Positions 15,999-23,983 of a stretch of DNA of 64,000 nucleotides are shown one piece after another. The stretch is from positions 1 to 64,000 of the forward strand of contig NZ_NFKA01000009.1 in the NCBI RefSeq assembly GCF_002160145.1. The letters run 5' to 3'. Position numbers and translations under genes: made by a program. Source of the stretch: Gemmiger sp. An194. Its GTDB lineage: Bacteria > Bacillota > Clostridia > Oscillospirales > Ruminococcaceae. The notes beneath the pieces are model-generated. The model worked only from the letters and a program-made list of their open reading frames with translations, was not told where the DNA came from and made no database searches. Each line of letters starts with the position of its first letter. The stretch's first letter is position 1.

Positions 15999-17387
15999 AT
16001 GAAAACCAAACCGGTACGCCCCTTTGGCTTCCGCGATGAACTGGGGTACGTTTTTGGCGATATGGCCGGCAGCTTTGTCAACCTGTTCGTAGATGCCTAT
16101 TTCCTGACCTTCTGCACCTATGTGCTGGGCATCAGCCCCGCCTGGATGGCCGGGCTGTTCCTTGCGGCCCGCCTGTGGGATGCCATCAACGACCCCATCA
16201 TGGGTTCTTTCCCCGACCGCTGGCACATCGGCAAAACGGCCGACAAGTTCAAGCCCTGGATCAAGATCTTTATGCTCCCTCTGGCACTGTCCGGCGTGCT
16301 GTGCTTTGCCAATGTTCCCTTTGAGGGCATCGCGCTGCATGCCTGGGTAGCCTTTGTGTACGTGCTGTACGGTATGTCCTACACCGGCACCAGCATGCCC
16401 TTCGGCGCCATGGCCAGCGTGGTTTCCACCGACCCCATCCACCGCAGCCGCCTGTCCCGCGCCCGCAGCATCGGCGGCACCGTGGTGGGCATCGGCGCAC
16501 TGTCCTTCGTGCCGGTGATCTGCTTTGACGCCAACTCCAACATCATCCCCGAGCGCTTCACCCTGCTGGCCGTCATCTTTGGCGTGGGCAGCATCCTGTG
16601 CTACATGGGTCTGCTGCATTTCACCCAGGAGCGCGTGCACGAAGCGCCCAAAGGCCCCGCCGCCAAATTCAACTACGGCGAAGTGCTGAAGGCTGCCCTG
16701 CATAACCGCCCGCTGATCGGCGTTATGGTGGCCACCATCGGCAGCATGCTGTTCATCACCGGCAGCAGCCAGCTGAACAGCTACATCTACAAGGAATTCT
16801 ACCAGAACACCAGCGTCATGACTGCTTCCAGCCTGGCCAATATCGTCATCATTGCCATCTGCTTCCCCCTGGTGCCCCGTCTGGTCAACCGCTTCGGCAA
16901 GCGCAACGTTATTCTGGTTATGAGCGCCTACTGCCTGGTTCTCAGCGCTTTCAAGCTGTTCGTGCAGATTGAAAACGTGTGGGCTTACACCGTTGTTTAT
17001 GTGCTGGCCATGATCGGCCAGACTGCCTTCACCATGCTGATCTGGGCGCTGGTCACCGACTGCCTGGACTACAGCGAGTGGAAGCTGAACATCCGCAGCG
17101 ACGGCAGCATGTACAGCCTGTACACCTTCAGCCGCAAGATCGGCAGCACCATCGCTTCCACCGGCGCCGCCTCGGCTCTGGCTGCCATCGGATATATTTC
17201 CGGCACCAATGTGGTGCAGAGTGCCGCCACCGTGAACAACATCTACTACCTGGTCAACGCCGTACCCGTAGTCACCTGCATTCTGGAGCTTATCGGCATC
17301 GGCCTGATCTTCAACCTGGATAAAAAGACCACCAACCAGATGTACACCGAACTGGCCGAGCGCCGCGCCCGGAATTCCGCAAACTGA
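15999..17387 (+). CDS. GPH-family sugar/organic-acid:cation symporter
   Basis: The roughly 462-residue protein has twelve predicted membrane segments and the features of the glycoside-pentoside-hexuronide family: the N-terminal FGFRDELGYVFGDMAGSF segment, and RLWDAINDPIMGSFPDR, the characteristic loop after the second helix. It should import a small glycoside, uronide or related compound with sodium or protons. It leads an operon with an amidohydrolase and a creatininase-like protein, so its substrate is probably cleaved by one of them. The ATG is chosen because AAGGAG lies eight bases upstream; an in-frame TTG two codons earlier is less likely. Confidence 0.92.
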   Translation: MKTKPVRPFGFRDELGYVFGDMAGSFVNLFVDAYFLTFCTYVLGISPAWMAGLFLAARLWDAINDPIMGSFPDRWHIGKTADKFKPWIKIFMLPLALSGVLCFANVPFEGIALHAWVAFVYVLYGMSYTGTSMPFGAMASVVSTDPIHRSRLSRARSIGGTVVGIGALSFVPVICFDANSNIIPERFTLLAVIFGVGSILCYMGLLHFTQERVHEAPKGPAAKFNYGEVLKAALHNRPLIGVMVATIGSMLFITGSSQLNSYIYKEFYQNTSVMTASSLANIVIIAICFPLVPRLVNRFGKRNVILVMSAYCLVLSAFKLFVQIENVWAYTVVYVLAMIGQTAFTMLIWALVTDCLDYSEWKLNIRSDGSMYSLYTFSRKIGSTIASTGAASALAAIGYISGTNVVQSAATVNNIYYLVNAVPVVTCILELIGIGLIFNLDKKTTNQMYTELAERRARNSAN

Positions 17388-17413
17388 ATTCAGCCCACGC
17401 AGGAGGGAATGTT

Positions 17414-18274
17414 ATGAAAAAAATCGATCTTCATCTGCATTGTGTACCTGAGCCTGTACCCCGCACCGACACGATGTTCGTGAGCACCGGTGCCGAGATG
17501 GTTCCTCACCTGGAGGAGCTGGGCATCGAAAAAGCCGTGCTGATGTCTGCCGGGGAGCAGGCCAGTCCCCTGGGCAGCAACGAAAGCAATCGCCGTATCT
17601 GCGCCGAAAATCCCGGCCGCTATGCCTGGATGTGCAACCTGGACCCCGCAGAGCCGGAAACCATCCGCCAGCGGCTGGCCCGGTACAAGGAGCAGGGAGC
17701 TGTGGGCATCGGTGAGCTGATGATCAACCGCCCTCTTGACGATCCCTTCCTGCGTGAAATTTTCGCCGTGGCCGGAGAGCTGGGCCTGCCGGTCACCTTC
17801 CACATGAGCCCCCAGGTGGGGTTTGGCTACGGCGTGGTGGATGACCCCGGCCTGCCTCTTCTGGAACAGACGCTGCGCGAATTCCCTCAGACCCTTTTTG
17901 TGGGTCACAGCCAGCCCTTCTGGGCCGAGATCAGCGGCGACGCCCCCACCGATCCCGAGGGGCGCAACGCCTGGGGCAAGGGACCGGTGACTCCCGGCGG
18001 CCGGGTGCCCGCGCTGTTCGAAGCCTACCCCAACCTGTACGGCGATTTGAGCGCCAACAGTGCCGGATGTGCCATCATGCGCGATCCCGATTTCGGGCTG
18101 GCGTTTCTGGAAAAATACTCGGACCGGTTGTTCTTTGCCACCGATATGGCCAACACCGAGATGGTATTCCCGCTGGGGGCCTGGCTGGATGACCGGTACG
18201 CCGAAGGGCGCCTGAGCCGTACCGCCTATGAAAACATCTGCCGTGAAAACGCTCGCCGTATCTACGGCTTGTAA
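17414..18274 (+). CDS. Amidohydrolase_2-type metal-dependent hydrolase
   Basis: This 286-residue TIM-barrel protein begins with the metal-binding HxH motif (KKIDLHLHC, residues 4-9). It has later His and Asp ligands in VTFHMSP, FVGHSQPF and the C-terminal FATDMAN. The family includes decarboxylases and lactone or amide hydrolases acting on carboxylated rings or sugar acids. It is preceded by AGGAGGG and sits 26 bases after the transporter, 20 bases before the creatininase-like gene. The three genes probably import and open one compound. The exact reaction is unknown. Confidence 0.85.
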   Translation: MKKIDLHLHCVPEPVPRTDTMFVSTGAEMVPHLEELGIEKAVLMSAGEQASPLGSNESNRRICAENPGRYAWMCNLDPAEPETIRQRLARYKEQGAVGIGELMINRPLDDPFLREIFAVAGELGLPVTFHMSPQVGFGYGVVDDPGLPLLEQTLREFPQTLFVGHSQPFWAEISGDAPTDPEGRNAWGKGPVTPGGRVPALFEAYPNLYGDLSANSAGCAIMRDPDFGLAFLEKYSDRLFFATDMANTEMVFPLGAWLDDRYAEGRLSRTAYENICRENARRIYGL

Positions 18275-18294
18275 CCACAGGAAAGGAGACCCCC

Positions 18295-19143
18295 ATGAAC
18301 CTGCGTACCCGTATTCTGCCCCGCATGCTCAACAGCGAGGTGGAGGAATATCTTACCCGAAACGACATCATCATCGTCCCTGTCGGAACCGTTGAATTGC
18401 ACGGCGGTCTGCCTCTGGACAGCGAGACCGTCATCAGTGAGGCCTTTGCTCTGAAAATGGCCGAGGCCTGCGACGGCCTGGTGCTCACCGGCCTGCCCTA
18501 CTTCTACGCCGGCGCCACCGCCTCCGGGCGCGGCACCGTACAGGTCAGCATCCGTCAGGGCATCGACTACCTGGGCGCCATTGCCCGCAGCCTGCTGCGT
18601 CAGGGCTTCAAGCGGCAGATCTACATCAGCTTCCACGGCCCGGCGCACATGACCTGCAGCCCCATGGTGCGGGATTTCTTCGACGAGACCGGTGTGCCCA
18701 TCCTGTACATGGACCTGACCATGCAGATGATGCAGAGCGCCCGGGATCTGTTCAAATCCATGGACAGCTTCCACGCCATCACGGTGGGTGCCTATGACAT
18801 GATGGGCCGGCTGAGCGATGTGCCCCTGACCACCGAGTATCATCACAACGACCCCCAGAGCTGCGCGCCCTTCAACGACATTTTCGCCCTGGCTTACCAG
18901 AGTGCCGCCATCGGCTACTGCTTCGGGGACCACAAGGATCACATGAGCACCCCTGCCATCCCGGACGAAGCCGTGCGCGCCGCGTTGGCCGACGAGGGCC
19001 GCGAGCTCATCCAGGCGCTGGTGTCCCGCATGGACATGCCCCATGTGGTGGATCAGATGCGGAATCTGGAAGCCTACAACATCGAGGTAGCAAAAAAATT
19101 CCCCTGGGTGCCTCACGCAGGCGCGGTCAGCAGCGACTCCTGA
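18295..19143 (+). CDS. Creatininase-family hydrolase, divergent, 282 aa
   Basis: The fold is that of creatininase: an N-terminal metal motif in VGTVELHGGLPLDSET matches the family pattern ExHGxxLPLxTD, and a second metal histidine is likely in ISFHGPAHMTCSPM, which replaces the usual NGHGGN motif. The third ligand may be in the C-terminal half. Known members hydrolyse creatinine, formamidopyrimidines or cyclic inositol derivatives, so the substrate is open. The change in the second motif suggests a chemistry different from creatinine amidohydrolase. It is the last gene of the AraC-linked operon and is followed by a strong terminator. Confidence 0.8.
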   Translation: MNLRTRILPRMLNSEVEEYLTRNDIIIVPVGTVELHGGLPLDSETVISEAFALKMAEACDGLVLTGLPYFYAGATASGRGTVQVSIRQGIDYLGAIARSLLRQGFKRQIYISFHGPAHMTCSPMVRDFFDETGVPILYMDLTMQMMQSARDLFKSMDSFHAITVGAYDMMGRLSDVPLTTEYHHNDPQSCAPFNDIFALAYQSAAIGYCFGDHKDHMSTPAIPDEAVRAALADEGRELIQALVSRMDMPHVVDQMRNLEAYNIEVAKKFPWVPHAGAVSSDS

Positions 19144-19167
19144 GCATTTCTCTCTTCCCATATTTCC

Positions 19168-19213
19168 AAAACGCCCCCGGCACAGAGCAGTCTGTGAGCC
19201 GGGGGCGTTTGTT
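19168..19213 (+). terminator. Terminator after the creatininase-like gene
   Basis: AAACGCCCCCGG pairs with CCGGGGGCGTTT, with an inner CACAGA/TCTGTG stem. Confidence 0.85.
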
Positions 19214-19261
19214 TCTCTGCGAAGAAGCCCCAAACAGCCGGGGCCGCGGTATTCTTTACAC

Positions 19262-19292
19262 AAAAACAGGGCCCGGAAACCCGGGCCCGTTT
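19262..19292 (-). terminator. Terminator of the aromatic amino acid operon
   Basis: GGGCCCGG/CCGGGCCC stem with a T run in the minus direction, just after the WYL regulator stop. Confidence 0.8.
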
Positions 19293-19307
19293 GCAGTATC
19301 TTTATCC

Positions 19308-20300
19308 TTATTTTCCGGTCTGATAGGCAGCAGAAATGGTCTCCAGCGTCTGGCGCAGCTGCTCGCGGGCCGCCGCGGGGGAGAGCAGCTCCACCCGGCC
19401 GCCGAAGCCGCACAGCCAGCCGAAGAAGGGCGGGCTGACCACCACGTCCGCATACAGGGTGAACCAGCCGTCCGGCTGGGGCAGGATGGTCACGCCGGTG
19501 CCGAACCGGTCCAGCATGGGGCCGATGACGCTGTTGTCGCACCGCAGCTCCACCCGGCTCACCGGGCCGCCGAACATGCCGAACATGGGCTTTGCGTAGT
19601 CGCGCATCTTCTGGGGGTCAAACTCCTCCCGGCCCAGGCGGGGCTGGTCCAGCGTGGTGATGGAGGTCATCTTGTCCACCCGGTAGTGGCGCATGCCCTT
19701 GCCCTCTTCGAAGGCCACCAGGTAGTAGTTCTCCTCCTCCCAGAGCAGGGCCCAGGGGCTTACCTGATAAGCCCCGCCGCCCCGGCGGGCCACCTTCTTT
19801 TTGTCCAGGTTCCACTCCTGGTACACAAAACGGACCTGCCGGTCCGAGGCGATGGCCCGGTGCAGCGCATCCACGTTGTAATAGATGCTCTCGTTCATGC
19901 TCTTCACCCGGCTGGAGGCGAACACCTGTCGCTGCAGCTCGCTTGCCTCCCACTGGCTGGCAAACTGGCTCAGTGCGCGGATCAGCTGGTCGCTCTTTTT
20001 GCGGGTGATGAAGCGGGAGGCCTGCACCGAGTCGGCCAGCAGCTTGAGTTCAGGCAGCTGGAAGGGCCGGCTGGCCAGATAATAGCCGCCGCCCCGGCCC
20101 CGGTGCTGCACGATGTCGTAGCCCAGGGCCCGCAGGGTGGCAATGTCGTCATAGACGCTTTTGCGCTCGGCTGCTACCCCCTCAGCGGACAGCAGCTCCA
20201 GAATGCGGGGCACGTTGATCAGATGTTCTTCATCGGTGTGGCGGGCAAGAATGCGCAGCAGCCATACCAGCTTGCCCTTCTGACCTTCGCTGCGAGGCAT
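19308..20300 (-). CDS. WYL-domain transcriptional regulator, 330 aa
   Basis: The N-terminal winged helix-turn-helix is of the DeoR-like HTH_11 type (RILARHTDEEHLINVPRILELL, residues about 15-60). The central WYL sensor domain lies around residues 140-230, and a WCX extension forms the C-terminus. WYL domains sense nucleotides or other small ligands in several systems. The gene follows tyrA by three bases and ends the aromatic amino acid operon, so it may report on or control that operon, though this is inference from position only. Start supported by GGAGGAG upstream. Confidence 0.88.
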   Translation of the reverse strand: MPRSEGQKGKLVWLLRILARHTDEEHLINVPRILELLSAEGVAAERKSVYDDIATLRALGYDIVQHRGRGGGYYLASRPFQLPELKLLADSVQASRFITRKKSDQLIRALSQFASQWEASELQRQVFASSRVKSMNESIYYNVDALHRAIASDRQVRFVYQEWNLDKKKVARRGGGAYQVSPWALLWEEENYYLVAFEEGKGMRHYRVDKMTSITTLDQPRLGREEFDPQKMRDYAKPMFGMFGGPVSRVELRCDNSVIGPMLDRFGTGVTILPQPDGWFTLYADVVVSPPFFGWLCGFGGRVELLSPAAAREQLRQTLETISAAYQTGK

Positions 20301-20303
20301 GCC

Positions 20304-21170
20304 TCACTCCTCCTTTTCCTTCTTGTCAAAGGCGGCCCTGGCCCGGGTGGACTGGCGGAACATCTCCTCCAGCGCGGCCCGGTCCCCCTGCTGCAGATAG
20401 CCCTTCAGGGCCTGCAGCCGGGCGCTGAAGCCGTCGATCTCGTCGATCAGGTTTTCCCGGTTCCACAAAAACAGTTCGGCCCACATGGTCTCGTTGATGC
20501 GGGCGATGCGGGTCAGGTCCCGGAAGGAATCGCCGGTGTACTCAGCAAACCGCTCGGCCCCCGGCGCACACATCAGGCTCACCGCGATGGCGTGGGTAAG
20601 CTGACTCACATAGCCGATCATCCGGTCATGCTCGGCGCAGCTGAGCACCCGGATGTGGGCAAAGCCCAGCGCCTGGCCCAGCTGCCGGGCAAACTCCACC
20701 CCCTCGGGGGTGTTGCGCTCGGTGGGTGTAATGAGGAAATTGGCGGGGGAGAAGTCCACCAGATGGGCATTCTCCACGCCGCTGACCTCCTTGCCCGCCA
20801 TGGGGTGACTGGCGATAAACTCCACCCCTTCGGGCAGAGCCGCCTGCACGGTCTCCACCAGGCCCGCCTTCACGCCGGACACATCGGTGCAGAGGCAGCC
20901 CGGGCGCAGCAGCGCCCCGTACCGGGCCACCCAGCCTTCCAGCGCGGTGGGGTAGAGGGCAAAGATCACCCGGTCCGCCGCACGCACCAGCTCTTCAAAA
21001 TTTTCGGTTGCGCCATCCCGGATGTAGCCCTTATCCTGGGCAAACCGGATGGCTTCGGGGTTCGTGTCGATGGCGTAAACCTCCCCGAACCCCGCACGGG
21101 TCAGGCCCCGGGCATAGCTGCCGCCCAGCAGGCCCAGGCCCACAATGAGAAAACGGTCGTCCTTATTCAT
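20304..21170 (-). CDS. tyrA: Prephenate dehydrogenase
   Basis: TyrA oxidatively decarboxylates prephenate to 4-hydroxyphenylpyruvate, the precursor of tyrosine. The 288-residue protein has the N-terminal Rossmann motif (VGLGLLGGSYARGL, residues 10-23) for NAD, the conserved ASHPMAGKEVSGVENA active-site segment, and a helical dimerisation domain. There is no ACT domain and no fused chorismate mutase; mutase activity is carried by pheA at the head of the same operon. It overlaps aroA by eight bases, which suggests translational coupling. Confidence 0.95.
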   Translation of the reverse strand: MNKDDRFLIVGLGLLGGSYARGLTRAGFGEVYAIDTNPEAIRFAQDKGYIRDGATENFEELVRAADRVIFALYPTALEGWVARYGALLRPGCLCTDVSGVKAGLVETVQAALPEGVEFIASHPMAGKEVSGVENAHLVDFSPANFLITPTERNTPEGVEFARQLGQALGFAHIRVLSCAEHDRMIGYVSQLTHAIAVSLMCAPGAERFAEYTGDSFRDLTRIARINETMWAELFLWNRENLIDEIDGFSARLQALKGYLQQGDRAALEEMFRQSTRARAAFDKKEKEE

Positions 21171-22437
21171 CCCGCACCTCGATCTGCGCGCCTGTACGCT
21201 CTAATACCCGGAAAAAGTCCGGCCAGCTCTTGGCCACCGCGCCCGCGTCCCGGATGGTCACCGGCACCCCGGCGCAGAGGCCCGCCATGGCAAGACTCAT
21301 CACCACCCGGTGGTCATTGTGGCTGTCCAGCTCCGCCGGGGCGTACAGCGCCGCCGGGCGGATGGTCACAGTGTCCTGAGTGCTTTCAATGTCCGCGCCG
21401 AATTTGCGCAGCTCCTCTTCCATGGCGGCGATGCGGTCGCTTTCCTTGATGCGCAGCCGCCCGGCGTTGATGATTTTGGTTTCTCCTTCGCAGAAGAGGG
21501 CCAGCGTCATCAGGATGGGGCCCAGGTCCGGGCAGTCGGCCAGGTCGATAATCGTGCCGGAGAGGGGAGCCTTTTCAAAGGTCACGCTGCTGCCATCCCG
21601 TACAAAGCGGGCGCCGCAGCGCTCCAGAATGGGCAGAATGGCCCCGTCACCCTGCAAAGAGTCCGGGCGCAAGTCCTCAATGGTGATGCCGCCCAGCACT
21701 GCGCCCAGTACAGCGAAGAAGGCCGCCTGGCTGTAGTCGCCCTCCACTCGGTAGTCCCGGCCGCAGCCGCACTGGCCGCCGGGGATCAGCAGCTTCATCC
21801 GGCTCTCATCCGCCCAGTCCACCTGCACGCCGAAATCCCGCAGGGCAGCCAGCGTCAGCTCCACATAGCTGCGGCTCTCGAAGGGCGGGGTGATGGTGAG
21901 GGCGCTGTCCCCCTGCAGCAGGGGCAGGGCAAACAGCAGTCCGCTGATGAACTGGCTGGACACATCCCCCGGAATGGTGTAGTCGCCGGAGGCGAGAGGC
22001 CCGCGGATGGCAAGGCCCCCTTCGCTCTGGTCAAATTCCAGGCCCTGGGCCCGGAACAGCTTCTCGTATACGCCCATGGGCCGCTGCAGCAGCCGTCCCC
22101 GGCCGGAAAATTCCACCCGCCGGCCGCACAGGCTGAACACCGGGATCAGAAAGCGCAGGGTGCTGCCGCTCTCGCAGCAGTCCACCGGGCCGTCCGGGCA
22201 GGCCACGCTGCCGCTGCCGGTGATCTGCGCCCAGCCTTTGCCCCGCTCCACCTGCGCGCCCAGCCGGGCGGCGGCGGTGAGGGTGGCGTCCACGTCCTGG
22301 CTGAATTCCAGGTTCTCCACCCGGGAGCATCCCCGGGCCAGCGCAGCGCAGAGCACCGCCCGGTGGGCCATGCTCTTGGAGGGCGGCGCGGTGATCCGGC
22401 CGCCGATGGCGGCCGGGGCTTGGATATGGGCGATCAT
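21163..22437 (-). CDS. aroA: 3-phosphoshikimate 1-carboxyvinyltransferase (EPSP synthase)
   Basis: AroA transfers the enolpyruvyl group of PEP to shikimate-3-phosphate. The 424-residue length is normal. The N-terminal substrate loop is PPSKSMAHRAVLCAAL (residues 18-33), the second motif is ESGSTLRFLIPV, and the C-terminal region has RLRIKESDRIAAMEEEL and DHRVVMSLAMAGL. Within the PEP loop the residues read CCESGSTLRF, different from the LGNAGTxxR pattern of class I enzymes. This is typical of Clostridial class II-like enzymes, which can be less glyphosate-sensitive (family knowledge, not tested). Ribosome site AGGAGG. Confidence 0.96.
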   Translation of the reverse strand: MIAHIQAPAAIGGRITAPPSKSMAHRAVLCAALARGCSRVENLEFSQDVDATLTAAARLGAQVERGKGWAQITGSGSVACPDGPVDCCESGSTLRFLIPVFSLCGRRVEFSGRGRLLQRPMGVYEKLFRAQGLEFDQSEGGLAIRGPLASGDYTIPGDVSSQFISGLLFALPLLQGDSALTITPPFESRSYVELTLAALRDFGVQVDWADESRMKLLIPGGQCGCGRDYRVEGDYSQAAFFAVLGAVLGGITIEDLRPDSLQGDGAILPILERCGARFVRDGSSVTFEKAPLSGTIIDLADCPDLGPILMTLALFCEGETKIINAGRLRIKESDRIAAMEEELRKFGADIESTQDTVTIRPAALYAPAELDSHNDHRVVMSLAMAGLCAGVPVTIRDAGAVAKSWPDFFRVLERTGAQIEVRDE

Positions 22438-22461
22438 GGGAGTTCCTCCTTTTGGGTCTGC

Positions 22462-23493
22462 TCAGTCAAGGGGCTGACGCACGCCCCGGCCCAGCACCTG
22501 GGCGATCTGGCGGCACTGGTCGATGGTCTCGCGGAACTTGTCCGGCTTGAGGGTCTGGGCGCCATCGCTCCAGGCGTGCTCGGGATCGGTGTGTACCTCG
22601 ATGATCAGGCCGTCGGCACCGGCGGCCACGGCGGCCCGGCTCATGCTCTCCACCAGACGCCAGTCGCCGGTGGCGTGGCTGGGGTCGATGATGATGGGCA
22701 GATGGGTCTTCTGCTTGATGATGGGCACAACGGAAAGGTCCAGCGTGTTGCGGGTGTACTTCTCGAAGGTGCGGATGCCGCGCTCGCAGAAGATCACGTT
22801 CTCGTTGCCGCCGGCCATGATGTACTCGGCGCTCATGATCCACTCCTCGATGGTGTTGGCAAGGCCGCGCTTGAGCAGCACCGGCTTTTTCATCTTGCCC
22901 ACTGCCTTCAGCAGCTGGAAGTTCTGCATGTTGCGGGCGCCGATCTGCACCACATCCACGTATTCCTCGAACTCGTCGATCTTGTCCTCGCTCATCAGCT
23001 CGCTCACGATGGGCAGGCCGGTGGCCTCGCGGGCCTTCACCATGGCCAGGATGCCCTCGGTGCCCAGGCCCTGGAAGGCGTAGGGGGAGGTGCGGGGCTT
23101 GTAGGCGCCGCCGCGCAGCATGCAGCCGCCCGCTGCCTTCACGGCCTGCGCGATCTTCATGGTGGACTCGTCGCCCTCCACACTGCAGGGGCCGCCGATG
23201 ACCACCAGCGGCTCGTTGCCGCCGATCTTGATGCCGTTCACATCCACAATGGTGTCGGCCTCGTGGAACAGGCGGTTGGCCTTCTTGTAGGGAGCGGACA
23301 CACGGGTCACGCTGTCCACCCAGGGGTTGGCGGCAACGACCTTCTCGTTGATCTTGGTGGTGTCGCCCACCAGACCGAACACGTTGTAGTCGGTACCGCG
23401 GATCAGAGTGACCTCCAGACCCTGGCTCTCGAATTCGGAAATGATCTTCTGCAGCTCCTCCTGAGGAGTGCCGCGTTTGGTGGAGATAATCAT
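22462..23493 (-). CDS. aroF: 3-deoxy-7-phosphoheptulonate (DAHP) synthase
   Basis: This is the first step of the shikimate pathway: PEP plus erythrose-4-phosphate to DAHP. The 343-residue protein is of type I-beta. It has an N-terminal ferredoxin-like regulatory extension (residues 1-70, MIISTKRGTPQEELQKII) and a TIM barrel with VIGGPCSVEG, GGAYKPRTSPYAFQGLG, VLLKRGL, and the metal-binding IIDPSHATGDW. The extension can mediate feedback inhibition by Tyr or Phe in relatives. The gene lies inside the operon rather than at its head. The upstream ribosome site (AAAGGGAAAG) is weaker than those of its neighbours. Confidence 0.95.
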   Translation of the reverse strand: MIISTKRGTPQEELQKIISEFESQGLEVTLIRGTDYNVFGLVGDTTKINEKVVAANPWVDSVTRVSAPYKKANRLFHEADTIVDVNGIKIGGNEPLVVIGGPCSVEGDESTMKIAQAVKAAGGCMLRGGAYKPRTSPYAFQGLGTEGILAMVKAREATGLPIVSELMSEDKIDEFEEYVDVVQIGARNMQNFQLLKAVGKMKKPVLLKRGLANTIEEWIMSAEYIMAGGNENVIFCERGIRTFEKYTRNTLDLSVVPIIKQKTHLPIIIDPSHATGDWRLVESMSRAAVAAGADGLIIEVHTDPEHAWSDGAQTLKPDKFRETIDQCRQIAQVLGRGVRQPLD

Positions 23494-23539
23494 ACGCTGT
23501 TTCTTTCCCTTTCCCTATGTTTTATTTTCCTGTGGCTGG

Positions 23540-23983
23540 TTATTGCTTGTTTTTCTGAACGGTCTCGATGAGAAAATCCACCGCGTTCAGGTAGCCCTGC
23601 AGGCCCTGGCCGATGAAATGGCCCTGGCAGGCCATGCCCGCGTAGCTGATCTGGCGGAAGGGCTCCCGCTTGGTCACATCGGTGATGTGCACCTCCGCCG
23701 CGGGCAGTGCCACCGCCTTCAGCGCGTCCAGAATGGCCACGCTGGTGTGGGTGTAGGCACCCGGGTTGATGACGATGCCGTCGCAGTCAAAGCGGGCCTC
23801 CTGGATGGCGTCCACCAGATCGCCCTCGTGGTTGGACTGGTAAAAGCGCACCTCCACGCCCAGCTCGTCGCATTTTTTCTGAATCAGCTCCAGCAGGCCC
23901 TGGTAGTCCACCGTGCCGTACAGGCCCGGTTCCCGCACGCCCAGCAGATTAAGATTCGGCCCGTTCAATACCAAAAGCTTCAT
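23540..23983 (-). CDS. aroQ: 3-dehydroquinate dehydratase, type II
   Basis: AroQ dehydrates 3-dehydroquinate to 3-dehydroshikimate. The 147-residue flavodoxin-like protein shows the type II hallmarks: LLVLNGPNLNLLGVREPGLYG with the catalytic Tyr, FYQSNHEGDLVDAIQ, and NPGAYTHTSVAILDAL, followed by EVHITDV. The start overlaps the end of the aroEK fusion by 35 bases; a strong AGGAGG site six bases upstream of the ATG fixes it. Type II enzymes assemble as dodecamers. Confidence 0.95.
   Translation of the reverse strand: MKLLVLNGPNLNLLGVREPGLYGTVDYQGLLELIQKKCDELGVEVRFYQSNHEGDLVDAIQEARFDCDGIVINPGAYTHTSVAILDALKAVALPAAEVHITDVTKREPFRQISYAGMACQGHFIGQGLQGYLNAVDFLIETVQKNKQ

Noticed and set aside
19194-21449. 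Open frames opposite the WYL, tyrA and aroA genes
   Set aside because: Antisense of high-GC genes; composition is dominated by Gly, Ala, His and Gln with no recognisable fold.
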